64,000 nucleotides of DNA, taken from the NCBI GenBank assembly GCA_026122225.1, contig JANEZZ010002239.1, positions 744,001-808,000 on the forward strand, in the 5' to 3' direction. Made by a program: the position numbers and the translations under genes. This DNA is from Heloderma charlesbogerti. Its lineage: Eukaryota > Chordata > Lepidosauria > Squamata > Helodermatidae. Each line of letters starts with the position of its first letter. Within the stretch, counting starts at the first letter, position 1. The notes beneath the pieces were generated by a model. The model saw only the letters and a list, made by a program, of their open reading frames with translations, was not told the DNA's origin and ran no database searches. Of the stretch, positions 44,195-55,324 are shown piece after piece.

Positions 44195-44940
44195 TGCAGC
44201 AGACAAATATTCCGATTGGGTGTGAGACTTGGCAGTAGTACATGTGAAAAGAAACTTGGGATTGTAGTTGATCAGAAGCTGAACACGAGTCAGCAGTGTG
44301 ATCTAGCTGCAAAAAAGGCTAATGAGATTTTTAGACTGTACTGATTGAACTATAGTTCCCAAGTCACGGGATGGGAAGGAATAGTTCCACTTTATTCTGC
44401 ACTAGCCAGACCTCATATGAAGTCCTGTGCTCAGCTATGGGTGCCACACTTTAAGAAGGATGTAGGCAAATTGGAACAGGTTCAGTGGGGGCAACTAAGG
44501 TGGTCGGTGGTGTGGAAAGCAAGCCCTATGTGGAAAGTTTGAAGGAATTGAGTATGTTTAGCCTGGAGAATAAAAGACGGAAGGTGGGAGGACATGATAG
44601 CACTCCTCAACTAATTTAAGGGCTCTCACATAGAAGAGGGCAAAGACTTATTCTCCAGAAGGCAGGGCTAGATAGATCTAATGGGCTTAAGTTACAGAAG
44701 GGAAGATTTTGGTTGAACATTAGGAGACTCATCTTGACAGAGCAGTTTGACAACTTACCTGCCAATTGCCTAGAGGGTGGGTGGGACCTCCCTTGCTCGA
44801 CATCTTCAGGCAAACACCAGACAACCGTCTGTTGGGAGTGCCATCTGATATCACAGGGGGTTCAGAATACTCTCTCAGTTTATGTTGCGGCAGTCCTTTG
44901 AGCTGACCCTGCCTGTAGAATTTCCTGGCTAGCTAAGGGC
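44195..44940 (+). mobile_element. CR1 LINE 3' coding fragment
   Basis: Translates in pieces to the CR1 C-terminal domain: [76 protein letters not shown]-like, and LNIRRLILTEQFDNLPANC near the end. Frames are broken at several points. Strongly decayed, with no 3' tail. Confidence 0.8.
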
Positions 44941-46033
44941 ATTTCTACAGCAGCCTAAAATCCTGCATTTAAAACGGGGCTTTCTGCTTCCATTTTAAAT
45001 GCAGGATCACCCTTTACATGTGTTTTCTCCTAGTGATGTCGGAGAATTTCTCCATGAATCTCCGTGAGGCCCCCCAAAATTGGTAGAGAAACGGTCCGCC
45101 ACCCCCCCCCCAGAATGGGACTTACCTTTGTCGAATGTCCCTGGTGCTGGCAGCTCCCAGCGGCGGGGCGGCGGCGGCCGGTCTTCCGACCGGCTGCCGC
45201 CGCCGCCATTTCCAAGTAAAAAACAACAACAACAAGCGTGATAGGCTACGTAAATCCTTACGTAGCCTATCACGGCTGACTTTGGGGGGGGAGTGCTTAT
45301 GCAAATGGCGGCGCCCATGGGCGCCACCATTTGCGTTCCTTATTTGGGCACGTGTAGTCTACGTAAACATTTACGTAGACTACGGCAAAAATAAGGGCAA
45401 CGCAAATAGCGTTGCCCTTATTTTCGCCGTAGTCTACGTAAATGTTTACGTAGACTACATGTGCCCAAATAAGGAACGCAAATGGCAGCGCCCATGGGCG
45501 CCGCCATTTGTGTACGCACTTTTTTTTCCCCCCAAAGTCAGCCGTGATAGGCTACGTAAGGATTTACATAGCCTATCACGGCTGACTGCAGGGACGCAAA
45601 TGGCGGCGGCTATGGCCGCCGCTATTTGCGTCCTGGCAGGAGACGAGATTCGCGGCCGGGGGGACGGGGCGCCTCCTCCCCGGCCAGAATTTCGGGGGGA
45701 GGGATGGAGCGCCTCCCCCCCACCACGAAGCAAGCTGCGGGATAAGGTAAGGGACTTTCGTCCATCCCTACTTTCTCCACCCACCCCCTTCTCCCTATAT
45801 CTAAGTCTTCCATTATCTTTCATTGATCTCGCTCCTCTTCTTGCCGCTTTAAGTCTTTTCACAGAGGAAACTGAAGCAGGACACAATGGGGAAATTTGAT
45901 AGCTCATTATCTGCGATCTATTTAAAAATGGAACAAAAGGCATTTAGTGCAGGGCGTCATGTAAACAGCCCACAAACTTCCATGAAGGAGCAATCTTAAT
46001 TGCAGGATAAAAGCCCAGTGTGAAGGAGCCCTA
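44932..46033. mobile_element. possible outer element around hAT copy 2
   Basis: The left string ctaagggcatttctacagca...aatcctgcattta and the inverted right string cttagggctccttcacactg...atcctgcaatta are imperfect inverted repeats on either side of the TAGGGATG copy 2. They may be the ends of an older DNA transposon that received it. The inference is weak and no duplication is visible. Confidence 0.3.
45031..45770. mobile_element. TAGGGATG hAT-type multi-palindrome element, copy 2 (740 bp)
   Basis: Ends TAGTGATG and CATCCCTA; flanks ttttctcc (45023-45030) and ctttctcc (45771-45778), 7 of 8. The core (about 45236-45590) is a cleaner, simpler version of copy 1: one gtgataggctacgtaaat stem per side, the caaatggcggcgcccatggg palindrome, the tagtctacgtaaa stem, and a centre gggcaacgcaaatagcgttg. 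Only about two units of the 40-bp tandem repeat. Outward donor-like strings at 45120-45128 (minus) and 45744-45752 (plus, AAGGTAAGG). Confidence 0.92.
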
Positions 46034-46039
46034 AGTTTC

Positions 46040-47110
46040 AGCCCATATATTATTGTTCGTTTCTCTTAAAGTCTGGAAGACCAACTCTATGGCTTTAGCA
46101 TAAGACAAGTGCTGCTCTGCATTGCAAGTCTGACTCTTTCAGATACTGAGAACAGAATTTGACCTGTGATGCATTTAAATCTTCAGTAATTCAAGGCTCA
46201 AACAGGCAGACTGCAGTTTTAAAGGAGAAGAGTTATTGGAACATGACATTCTGGACCATGCCAGAGTTTAGTCTGTCCTCATTTTTCTTCCGGATGTTTT
46301 CTTATCCATTTAACCATCGCAGTAGCACAAAACCTTTGTAAAGCAAGCATTATGATGGAAACGCCTACACAACTGTAACTGCCACCTCATAAATGAGCTT
46401 CTGCTTATCCACCACAAAAAGAATGTCTAAATGTGCTGTTTTGCAGTTTCTCAGCCCCCCCCCCGTTGAAACTAATGAGTCACGATTAGAGTAATGCTTT
46501 TCTGTGACTTCAAAACCATTTTGCTTAATGAGGTACTAAGTCTTTATAATTAGGCCCAGAAGGAAACTGGGACATAGCCCCTTAAGAGCAATAATTATTT
46601 AGGTTATTTATGGTAATAAAATGTAGAAAATAGGAATGCTTCCTCAGAATGTGGCTATTTATTCTTTTACATATTGCCTAACAGGCAATTACCCTATTAA
46701 TGCAACGTTTTGTTGCTAAAGACATTAATTGAAATGTAAATTAAATGTAAATTGGCTAATTAAATTGATATGTAATGAACTTGTCATGGAGGCCTCTGAG
46801 ATCAGATGCATTTGGCTAATAAACAAGTATTATTGAAGTACAATTGTGCCAGAAGAGGTGAAGTTGTGTAAGCACTGTTTTTATATGCAGCCTCAATATT
46901 CAGTGGTTTGCACTGAGTGGTTACAATGAGATGTTTCAACTTTATTCTTTAGGAAGATGCTCTCAGTGTGTTGCAAACTCCTATGCCATTTCAACTTAAC
47001 AGTTTATTTCCTTCCTTAATTTTCTGTGGTTGCCCACTGAGCAGGATCACAAAGAACAATGGGGCCTTATGAAGAAACCCTCTACAGTTGTTACCAGGAG
47101 AATAAAAATT
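46040..47110. other. no recognisable feature
   Basis: AT-rich gene-free sequence; a C homopolymer near 46456-46464 is the only notable patch. Confidence 0.45.
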
Positions 47111-47116
47111 GCATTT

Positions 47117-47365
47117 ATTTCTCATTATTTATTATTACATTTATATCCCGCCTTTTTTCCTCTTGAAAGGAACCCAAGGCAGCTTACATTCTCCTCCTCC
47201 TCCATTTTATCCTCACAACAACAACCCTGTGAGGTGGGTTGGGCTGAGAGTCTGTGACTGGCCCAAAGTCACCCAGTGAGCTTCCATGGCCGAGTGGGGA
47301 CTGGAACCCGGATCTCCCGACTCCCAGTCCAACACTCCAGCCACTACACCACACTGGCTCTTCCA
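47117..47365 (-). mobile_element. tRNA-derived SINE, Sauria-like
   Basis: The minus-strand head gccagtgtggtgtagtggct (A-box-like), then gatccgggttccagtcccca (B-box-like), cactgggtgactttgggcca, cacctcacagggttgttgtt, gccttgggttcctttcaaga and an ataataaataat tail. Nearly complete and better preserved than the copy at 32096. Confidence 0.8.
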
Positions 47366-47690
47366 TTTATACAGTGCTTTAAAGTGCTTCACATACAATA
47401 CCTCAATCATCCTTAAAACCCTCATAGCTAAGTCAATATTTATTATTGCCCCTATTATGGCTACCGGTTTAAGGCTGAAAATTGTGGCTTGTCTAAAGCA
47501 AGCAGCGGCCTGATCCTATGCGTGTCGGCGTGTGTACTCAAAAGCAAGTTCCACTTCACTAACAGGGCTTACTCTCAGGTAAATGTGTACAGGATTGCAG
47601 CCTTAGTGAGTTCATGGCTGAAATGAGATTTGAATCATGGAATTCTTGGTTCACAACTCAATCTCTTAGCCACACTCCAGGAATCTTGAG
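47366..47690 (-). mobile_element. MIR-like SINE, split by a younger repeat
   Basis: The text in reverse orientation follows MIR: tacagtgctttaaagtgctt, aaccctcatagctaag, tattattgcccctattatgg, ggcttgtctaa, then after the insert gagttcatggctgaaatgag, atttgaatcatgg and ctcaatctcttagccacact. The GCAATCC-type repeat at about 47508-47605 interrupts it. Confidence 0.65.
47508..47605. repeat. CAATCC-terminus repeat nested in MIR
   Basis: Starts ggcctgatcctatgcgtgtc and ends gtgtacaggattgcagcctt, with gcaagttccacttcacta inside. It is bounded on both sides by MIR sequence, so it is the younger insertion. Confidence 0.6.
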
Positions 47691-47699
47691 CAGACATCT

Positions 47700-48530
47700 G
47701 CATTATTTCATGAAAGTGAAGATTTTTTAGTCCTCTACTCTGTCTCCCAGGCTTCATCCACTGCTGGGGCCTTTGCTTGGGCCAACATTCTGAGGCTTTA
47801 GGGCACTCCTTGGGGCTGCAGCTCGGTCCGGACCCAGCTTCGCTCCCCCTTCCCCTTTCCCAATTGGAGTACCAGTTCCAGGTTTGTGTGGGACCTATGG
47901 GCCCCCTCCCTGAGTGAGTCTATTTTCTCACCACGATTGTCACCAGCTGCTATTGCCCCTCCTCTCTCTTTCTCATCACTGCTACCACATACTTGCTTGA
48001 CAAACACACAGAGACCAGGTGAGCAAGTAGGCAGTGGCATCTGCTGCTGCTGCTCCTCCTCCTCCTCCCTACCACTGTGGTCTGGACCAGAACAAGAAAC
48101 AGGTGAAGAACCTAGGGGAGGGGGAGGAGGAGGATAAACTCAGGGGGCTCTTGTCAGTGGGCCTTTGTTGGGTTAAGGGCTCTTGGCAAGTGCCCAACCA
48201 TTCCTACCCTTCACACCAGCCCTGGCCTTACCCAGGCAACAGAGTGGTCTGCAGGATCTTTCTGCCTATGGTAACACACCTGAGCAAATAGGGGTTGCAC
48301 ACCATCCATGGCCTAGGTGTTTTTTCATCCATCTTCCATATAGTATGAAAAGGATCCAGATGTAGGAAGGTATTGCAGCAACGACAGAACTATCCACTTG
48401 ATTGGCCAAAGGGCTGATCATCTCCATGCCAAAATGCTATCTAGGGGTCCATCTGGGTACTTCGTCAGGAAATGAATTGTTTCAAAATCTGGTCACACTT
48501 TTGCTAATATTGAAATTGAAATAGCCCTAA
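47700..48530. other. no firm feature
   Basis: Holds a CTG/CTC-rich low-complexity patch (about 48040-48070). Open frames here are compositional. Confidence 0.4.
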
Positions 48531-48878
48531 CCTCAAGAGCAAAACCCCTTCATGGATCACTGCCTTGTTGTTGCGAAGGGGCTTGGGTAACTCAGTGAAG
48601 CCATAAGCTATGCCGTGCAGGGCCACCCAAGACAGACAGGTCATGGCGGAGAGTTCTGACAAAATGTGGTCCACTGGAGAAGGAAATGGCAACCCACTCC
48701 AGTATTCTTGCCAAGAAAACCCCATGGAACATATCACAAGGCTAAAAGATATGACGCCGGAAGATGAGCCCTCAGGTCGGAAGGTGTCCAATATACTACT
48801 GGGGAAGAGCAGAGGGAATTTCCAAGTAGCGTCAGAAAGAGTGAAGCAGCTGGGCCAAAGCCGAAAGGACACTCAGCT

Positions 48879-49535
48879 GTGGATGTGTCTGGTGGTGAAA
48901 AGAAAGTCCGATGCTGTAAAGAACAATATCGTTTAGGAACCTGGAATGTCAGATCAATGAATCAAGGTAAGCTGGAGGTGGTCAAACATGAGATGGCAAG
49001 ATTGAACATCGACATCTTGGGAATCAGCGAACTAAAATGGACAAGCATGGGCAAATTTAATTCAGGTGACCATCATATCTACTACTGTAGGCAAGAATCC
49101 CTTAGAAGAAATGGAGTAGCACTCATAGTCAACAAAAGGGTGGGAAAAGCAGTGCTGGGACACAATCTCAAAAATGATAGAATGATCTCAGTACAAATCC
49201 AAGGCAAACCATTCAACATCACAGTAATTCAAGTCTATGCCCCAACCACCGAGGCTGAAGAAGCTGAGGTTGATCGGTTCTGTGAAGACCTACAATACCT
49301 TCTAGAACTAACACCAAACAAAGATGTCTTTTTCATCATATGGGATTGGAATGCTAAAGTAGGAAGTCAAGAAATACCCAGGATAACAGGCAAGCATGGC
49401 CTTGGTGTACAAAATGAAGCAGGACAAAGGCTAATAGAGTTTTGCCAAGAGAACACGCTGATCATAACAAACACTCTTTTCCAACAGCACAAGAGGCGAC
49501 TCTACACATGGATATCACCAGATGGTCAATATTGA
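48879..49535 (+). pseudogene. BovB endonuclease N-part, copy 2
   Basis: Reads CKEQYRLGTWNVRSMNQGKL, IDILGISELKWTSMGKFNSG, FNITVIQVYAPTTEAEEAEV (the exact place where the other copy carries the hAT insert), and IWDWNAKVGSQEIPRITGKH. It ends at a TGA in SPDGQY*NQID, where the other copy has CGA-derived Arg, so a CpG transition is likely. Confidence 0.9.
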
Positions 49536-49799
49536 AATCAGATTGATTCTGTCCTTTGCAGCCAAAGATGGAGAAGCTCTATACAGTCAGTCAAAACAAG
49601 ACCTGGAGCTGACTGTGGCTCAGATCATGAGCTTCTTGTTGCAACATTTCGGCTTAAATTGAAGAACGTAGGGAAAACCACTAAACCATTCAGGTATGAC
49701 CTAAATCATATCCCTTATGAATATACATTGGAGGTGACAAATAGATTTAAGGGATTACACCTGATAGACAGAGGAACTATGGACAGAGGTCCATAACAC

Positions 49800-50541
49800 T
49801 GTTCAGGAGGCAGCAACGAAATCCATCCCAAAGAAAAAGAAATGCAAGAAAGCCAAGTGGCTGTCTGATGAGGCTTTACAAGTAGCTGAGGAAAGAAGGG
49901 AAGCGAAAAGCAGGGGAGAAAGGGGAAGATATATCCAACTGAATGCAGATTTCCAGAGAATAGCAAGGAGAGACAAGAAGGCCTTCTTAAATGAACAATG
50001 CAAAGAAATCGAGGAAAACAACAGAATTGGGAAGACTAGAGATCTTTTCAAGAAAATTGGAGATCTCAAGGGAACATTTTGTGCAAAGATGGGCATGATA
50101 AAGGACAAAGAAGGCAGGGACCTAACAGAAGCAGATGAGATTAAGAAGAGGTGGCAAGAATACACAGAAGAACTATACAGGAAAGATCTGAATGTCCCTG
50201 ATAGCCATGATAGAGCAGTCACTGAACTTGAGCCGGACATCCTAGAGAGTGAAGTCAAGTGGGCCTTAGGAAGCATTACTAACAACAACGCTAGCGGAGA
50301 TGACAGTATTCCAGCTGACCTATTTAAGATCCTGAAAGATGATGCTGTTAAAGTGCTGCACTCAATATGCCAACAAATTTGGAACACTCAACAGTGGCCA
50401 CAAGACTGGAAAATGTCAGTTTACATTCCGATTCCAAAGAAGGGCAATGCCAAAGAGTGTTCAAACTACTGTACAATTGCGCTCATTTCACATGCCAGCA
50501 AGGTTATGCTCAAAATCCTACAAGCTAGACTTCAGCAGTAA
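49800..50541 (+). pseudogene. BovB linker and first RT blocks, copy 2
   Basis: Basic linker KKKKCKKAKWLS, then GRYIQLNADFQRIARRDKKA, KKRWQEYTEELYRKDLNVP, ASGDDSIPADLFKILKDDAV and YIPIPKKGNAKECSNY. It ends at a TAA near 50540. The homologous PIPKK region is in frame here, confirming that the A7 indel is specific to the other copy. Confidence 0.88.
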
Positions 50542-50659
50542 GTGAACCGAGAACTACCAGAAGTACAAGCGGGGTTTCAAAGAGGCAGAGGAACTAGAGA
50601 TCTAATCGCCAATATTTGCTGGAGAAAGCAAGAGAATTCCAGAAAAAGTCTATTTCTGC

Positions 50660-51520
50660 TTCATTGACTACGCTAAAGCCTTTGATTGTGTGGATCACAA
50701 CCAACTGTGGCAAATTCTTAAAGAGATGGGATTACCAGACCACCTTACCTGTCTCCTGAGAAACCTGTATGAGGGTCAAGATGCAACAGTAAGAACCGGA
50801 CATGGAAGAACCGATTGGTTCAAAATTGGGAAAGGAGTATGCCAAGGCTGTATATTGTCGCCCTGCTTATTTATCTTGTGTGCAGAGTACATCATGAGAA
50901 ACGCCAGGTTGGATGAATCACAGGTCAGAATTAAGATTGCCAGGAGAATTATCAACAACCTCAGATACGCAGACGATACCACCCTAATGGCAGAAAGTGA
51001 AGAGGATCTAAAGAGCCTCTTGTTGAGGGTGAAAGTGGAGAGTGCAAAAGCTGGTTTGAAACTCAACATTAAAAAAACTAAGATCATGGCATCTGGCCCC
51101 ATCACGTCCTGGCATTTAGAAGGGGAAGAAATGGAAGCAGTGACAGATTTTATTTTCTTGGGCTCCAAGATCACCGCAGACGATGACTGTAGCCATGAAA
51201 TTAAAACACACTTGCTCCTTGGGAGGAAAGCTATGGCAAACCTAGACAGCATAGTAAGAAGCAGAGACATCACCTTGCTGACAAAGATTCGTATAATCAA
51301 AGCCATGGTTTTCCCAGTAGCAACGTATGGCTGTGAGAGCTGGACTATAAGGAAGGCTGAGCGCCGAAGAATTGATGCTTTCGAACTATGGTGCTGGAGA
51401 AGACTCTTACGAGTCCCCTGGACTGCAAGGAGGTCAAATCAGTCAGTCCTAAATCCTGAGTGCTCATTGGAAGGACAGATACTGAAGCTGAAGCTCAAAT
51501 ATTTTGGCCACCTAATGTGA
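50660..51520 (+). pseudogene. BovB RT palm to C-terminus, copy 2
   Basis: FCFIDYAKAFDCVDHNQLWQ, GKGVCQGCILSPCLFILC, INNLRYADDTTLMAESEEDL (YADD 50966-50977), KAGLKLNIKKTKIMASGPI, TYGCESWTIRKAERRRIDAF and the C-terminal RRLLRVPWTARRSN. All catalytic aspartates visible here are kept. The frame stops at TGA after YFGHLM. Confidence 0.9.
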
Positions 51521-51854
51521 AGAGAAAACTCCCTGGAAATGACCCTGATGCTGGGAAAGATTGAAAGCAAAAGGAGAAGGGGACGGCAGAGGAGGAGATG
51601 GCTAGATAGCATCACCGATGCAATTAATATGAACTTGAGCACACTCCGGGAGAGAGTGGAAGACAGGAAGGCCTGGAGTGCTATGGTCCATGGGGTCACG
51701 AAGAGTCGGACATGACTTAACGACTGAACAACAACAACAAGAGCAAAACAATGCTACTTTGCATTTAATAATGCAGAAATTCCATTGGTAAGGTCTTTGT
51801 TGTAAACCTTTGCAAACTTGACCACTTGCTACTTCTGTGCCATTTTTTGCATTA

Positions 51855-53572
51855 AGAACATAAGAAGAGCCATGCTGGATCTGAACAAGGGTCCATCTCA
51901 TCCAGCATTCTGTTCACACAGTGGCCAACCAGCTGCCCACAGGAAACCCACAAGCAGGACACGAGTGCAACAGCACCCTCTTGTCCATGTTCCCCAGTAA
52001 CTGGTGTACGTAGGCATACTGCCTCTGATACTGGAGGTCGCATATAGCCATCAGGACTAGTAGCCACTGCTAGCCTTATCCTCCATGATTTTTGTTCAGT
52101 CCCCCGTTAAGACCATCCAAAGTGGTGGCCATGACTACATCTTGTGGAAGTGAATTCCATAGTTTAACTATGTGCTGTGTGAAGAAGTACTTGCTTTTAT
52201 CTGTCCTGAATCTCCTACTAATCAGCTTCATGGGATGACCCCAGGTTCTGGTATTATGAGAGAGGGAGAAAAATGTCACCCAATCCACTTTCTCTGCACC
52301 ATGCATGATTTTGTACACCTCTATCACGTCCTCCTTTACTCACCTTTTTTCCAAGCTAAACAATCCCAGCTGTTGTAACCTTCTGTCATAGGGAAGTTGC
52401 TCCAGCCCCTTGATAATTTTAGTTGCTCTTTTCTGTGCTTTTACCAACTCTACAGCATCCTTTTTTAGGTGTGGTGCCCCGAACTGTACACAGTATTCCA
52501 AGGGTGGTCGCACCATAGATTTGTATAAGGGGAGTATGATCTTGGCAGTTTTCTTTAGTATTCCTTTTCCAACTATACCTAACATAGGGATGTCTGTCAC
52601 TATAGTGTCTGGTCCTTTGGGGGCTCAATGGACTCCCACATCACCCTCGGCTCGGCTTGACTTCACTAGCCGAGCCAGGGTTTTTTCCCCCAAATCTAGG
52701 AACTCCCTCCACCCTTTTGCAGAAGTCTGTAGTTGTGCAACTAATGACTGTAATTTGTGGAACTAGTGCTTCTGCAAAAGGGAGGAAAGTTCCTCCCGCC
52801 ACCGTGTGCAACCTTCGTGCACTCCTTGCCGGTGGCATCCTGCCACTGGCACCGCACACCACCACAGGCGCCATGCCCACAGTTCGCATTCTCCTTGCCG
52901 GTGTCAGCATGGGCAAGGAGAGTGTGAGGGGGGAATGGTGGCGGTGGGGAGGGATGACTTCCTGCCTGCCACTTCCACCCATCCCTGGCACCACGTGCAC
53001 CGACTCTGCGTGCTCTCCTTGCTGGTGTCAGCATCAGCAAAGAGAGTGAGGGGTGCATGCAGCGGTGGAAGTCCATGAGTCGGGACAGCTCATGGACAAA
53101 GAGAGCCAGAATCTGGGGGGCTGAGTTGCCAAAAGCAGACCCCCAGAACAGATTTTTCCACCATCCCTAACCTAACATGGATGTTGCTTTTTTGAAAAAA
53201 GGCTCTTTTTTTACAGTAGCTACACACTGGGTTGACATCTTCATCGTGTTATCCACCACAACCCCAAGATTTCTTGCTTGATCAGTCACTGGTAGCTCAG
53301 ATCCCATCAGCTTATACTTGAAGTTGGGATTTTTTGACCCAACATGCATCACTTTACACTTGCTTACGCTGAACCACATTTGCCATTTTGATGCCCATTC
53401 TCCCAGTTTGGAGAGATCCTTTTGGAGCTCCTCGCAATCCCATTTTGTTTTAACCACCCTAAATGATTTGGTGTCATCAGCAAACTTGGCCACTTCACTG
53501 TTCACTCCTAATTCCAGAGCATTGTTCAAAATAGCCTTTCATCAGCCGAAAACAAGAGAGTGACATTGTTGA
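51855..53572 (-). mobile_element. CR1 LINE, interrupted by an hAT-type element
   Basis: The minus strand carries CR1 RT and C-terminal domains in pieces: 53167-53529 with VNSEVAKFADDTKSFRVV, LSKLGEWASKWQMWFSVS and KCKVMHVGSKNPNFKYKLMG; 52340-52600 with MVRPPLEYCVQFGAPHLKKD; 52076-52327 with FFSLSHNTRTWGHPMKLISR and DKSKYFFTQHIVKLWNSLPQ. The 3' end at 51855 has the ataagaagagcc text. FADD is the catalytic box. The hAT-type element at 52585-53169 splits it between KKA... and the IVPL region. 5'-truncated just upstream of FADD. Confidence 0.9.
52585..53169. mobile_element. TAGGGATG hAT-type element, different interior (585 bp)
   Basis: Ends TAGGGATGTC and CATCCCTA; perfect 8-bp target duplication acctaaca (52577-52584, 53170-53177). 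It lies in the CR1: deletion of the insert and one octamer restores CR1 text. The interior is unrelated to copies 1-3: an inverted ggctcggctt/agccgagcc near 52650, ttttgcagaagt/acttctgcaaaa near 52715-52780, and the tandem-like ctccttgccggtg (52825, 52889) and ctccttgctggtg (53016) segments. Confidence 0.9.
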
Positions 53573-53579
53573 CATGCAG

Positions 53580-54580
53580 CCAGGCAGATTTGGCTCCATG
53601 ATAACATCACTGTTATTAGGATGAAGAAGGGTTATATTTTCAAACAAAAAAGGGTACTGAGGCTGCAATTAATCAGGGGGCCGAAAACAGTAACAAACTT
53701 GACACAAACATTTAGGGTTGTTTCTTGATCCTTCCTGTTAAAGTGCTATGCAGTTTAGTTATCAAAACAATTAAAGACCCTCATGGAATCTCTCCAGACA
53801 CATATATTGTCCAGACCTAGAAATAAGGTATTTTCTAGGTTTCTCCCTGAGGCTAAAATACTTCTAATAGAAGTCCACAGATCATATTTAGTTAATCTTT
53901 GTGTCATAGATTGCACCCCTGATTATGATGGTTTCTCATAATCCACCACTGGTTTACGATAGCTCCTCATCTAAAAATACACACTTGGATGTGGCTCGTT
54001 TCCATTACTTTATCATTTTTAATTTGTTACAATCTTGAAATGCAGCAACTAATTATCTAAAGCAGTAACTTCTTAAGTTGAATAAAAACAGAAAGGTGGG
54101 GAGGAGGCATCTGTTCTAATCCAGTTGTTTACTCTGGGGGGTGAAGAGAATCCCTCCTTAATGTTCTGGGCAGAAAATGGTGAACTTTTTGTTTTGTGAG
54201 TGAGAATATCCTGTGTCTCCCTGATAAAATAATTCAAACCCTTCTCCTCATCGTCTCTTTCTTGCAGCTGCTGAAGAAAAACAATCCCACCCACCCCAAA
54301 CACACATGCACGCACACAGGGTTAGGTTCAGGGCCATGCTCTAACACTGCAGCGGTCTGCTCAGTCAATCCTTCACTTGTTCATTTTCCCATAAACACCC
54401 ACATACATTGCTTGTCACTCACTGAAGTCCTACCAGCCTAAACCCACTTGAACACATTGGAAACAGCCATGGCTTGTTGTGAACATGGGGCTATAACGTT
54501 TTGGCGGCTCAAAAGGTCTTGTAGCTGTGCGCTTGTTGTCTGCCACTGAAACGAAAGAGGGCAGCTGAAATGACACAGTC
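53580..54580. other. no recognisable feature
   Basis: Gene-free AT-rich sequence. The minus-strand frame 54073-54315 has no support. Confidence 0.4.
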
Positions 54581-54589
54581 ATAGGAAAA

Positions 54590-54790
54590 TGCCTTAAACT
54601 GGACCATTTATCCATCATGCCATTTGCCCATCGAGCCCACTGTTCTGACTGGCAGCAGCTCCCCAGGGTCTTAAGCAGAGGTCTTTCCCATGACCTGCTG
54701 CCTGAGTCTTCTAACGAGAGATGCCAGGGATTGAACCTGGAGCTTTCTGCATGCAAAGCAAGCAGCCTTCCACTGAGCTACTACAGCCCC
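54590..54790 (-). mobile_element. tRNA-derived SINE
   Basis: The minus strand reads ggctgtagtagctcagtgga (A-box region), gctttgcatgcagaaagctc, ccaggttcaatccctggcat (B-box), then gaccctggggagctgctgcc and cagtcagaacagtgggctcg. Second, better copy of the family at 15935-16137. Confidence 0.75.
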
Positions 54791-54870
54791 TTCCCCACTC
54801 TCATCGTGCCCTTTGCCACTGCTGCAACGCCTGCACCCTCCTGCCACTGCGAATAATGGCCAATGCTATT

Positions 54871-55316
54871 TAGGGATGTCTGGATTTTGTGAAATCTGTC
54901 CCTTGTGTGTTTCGTGGATTGTGCTGTGTCATTCATTCCGGCGTCTGTTCACAGACAGGTTTGAATTTTTTTCCATCATGTGGAAAAATACGCAAATAAT
55001 TCCACAAGAGGGTTCGCAAGAATTTACGTAATTTACTTTGGTACGTAATATTTAGCGTATTTTCCCCCATTCCATTCAACTTTTCCCATGTATATTTTCC
55101 AGGATAGCACATCTCAGCAGAAACCTGCATATTTTCCTACAAAGAAATTTGTGTAAATTCCAGGAAAGTTTAAAAAAAGAAAGAAAAAAAAGAAAAATCC
55201 TAAAGTCCATGGACTCTGCATGGCTCGAGGATGCCAGTCTGCAGTGGAACCTGTGGGTTGGATTCTTAGAAATCTGAACTCATTTTAGTCCATCTTGAAT
55301 TTCTCCAGCATCCCTA
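54871..55316. mobile_element. TAGGGATG hAT-type element, AT-rich interior (446 bp)
   Basis: Ends TAGGGATGTCTGGA and, inverted, TAGGGATGCTGGAG. Flanks atgctatt (54863-54870) and atgccatt (55317-55324) match 7 of 8. The interior is AT-rich, with tacgtaatttactttggtac near 55025, and unlike the other members. No coding capacity. Confidence 0.85.
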
Positions 55317-55324
55317 ATGCCATT

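Larger units (their letters stand above)
48546..51737 (+). mobile_element. full-length BovB (RTE) LINE with 12-bp TSD, copy 2
   Basis: Direct repeats caagagcaaaac at 48534-48545 and 51738-51749. The leader contains actggagaaggaaatggcaa and ccactccagtattcttgcca, the well-known BovB text. The 3' end reads gtccatggggtcacgaagag, tcggacatgacttaacgact and gaacaacaacaa. At about 3.19 kb it is full length and in the opposite orientation to the copy at 39956. Coding is broken by stops, several of them typical CpG decay (for example a TGA near 49534), and by a shift near 50625. It keeps the C-terminal region (RVPWTARRSNQSVLNPECSL, KLKYFGHLM) missing from the other copy. Confidence 0.93.

Noticed and set aside
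45135..45943. Long frames on both strands across hAT copy 2
   Set aside because: They run through palindromes and the GC-rich tandem repeat, giving mirrored peptide text; no transposase motifs.
49803..50387. 194-codon minus-strand frame
   Set aside because: Antisense shadow of the second BovB copy.
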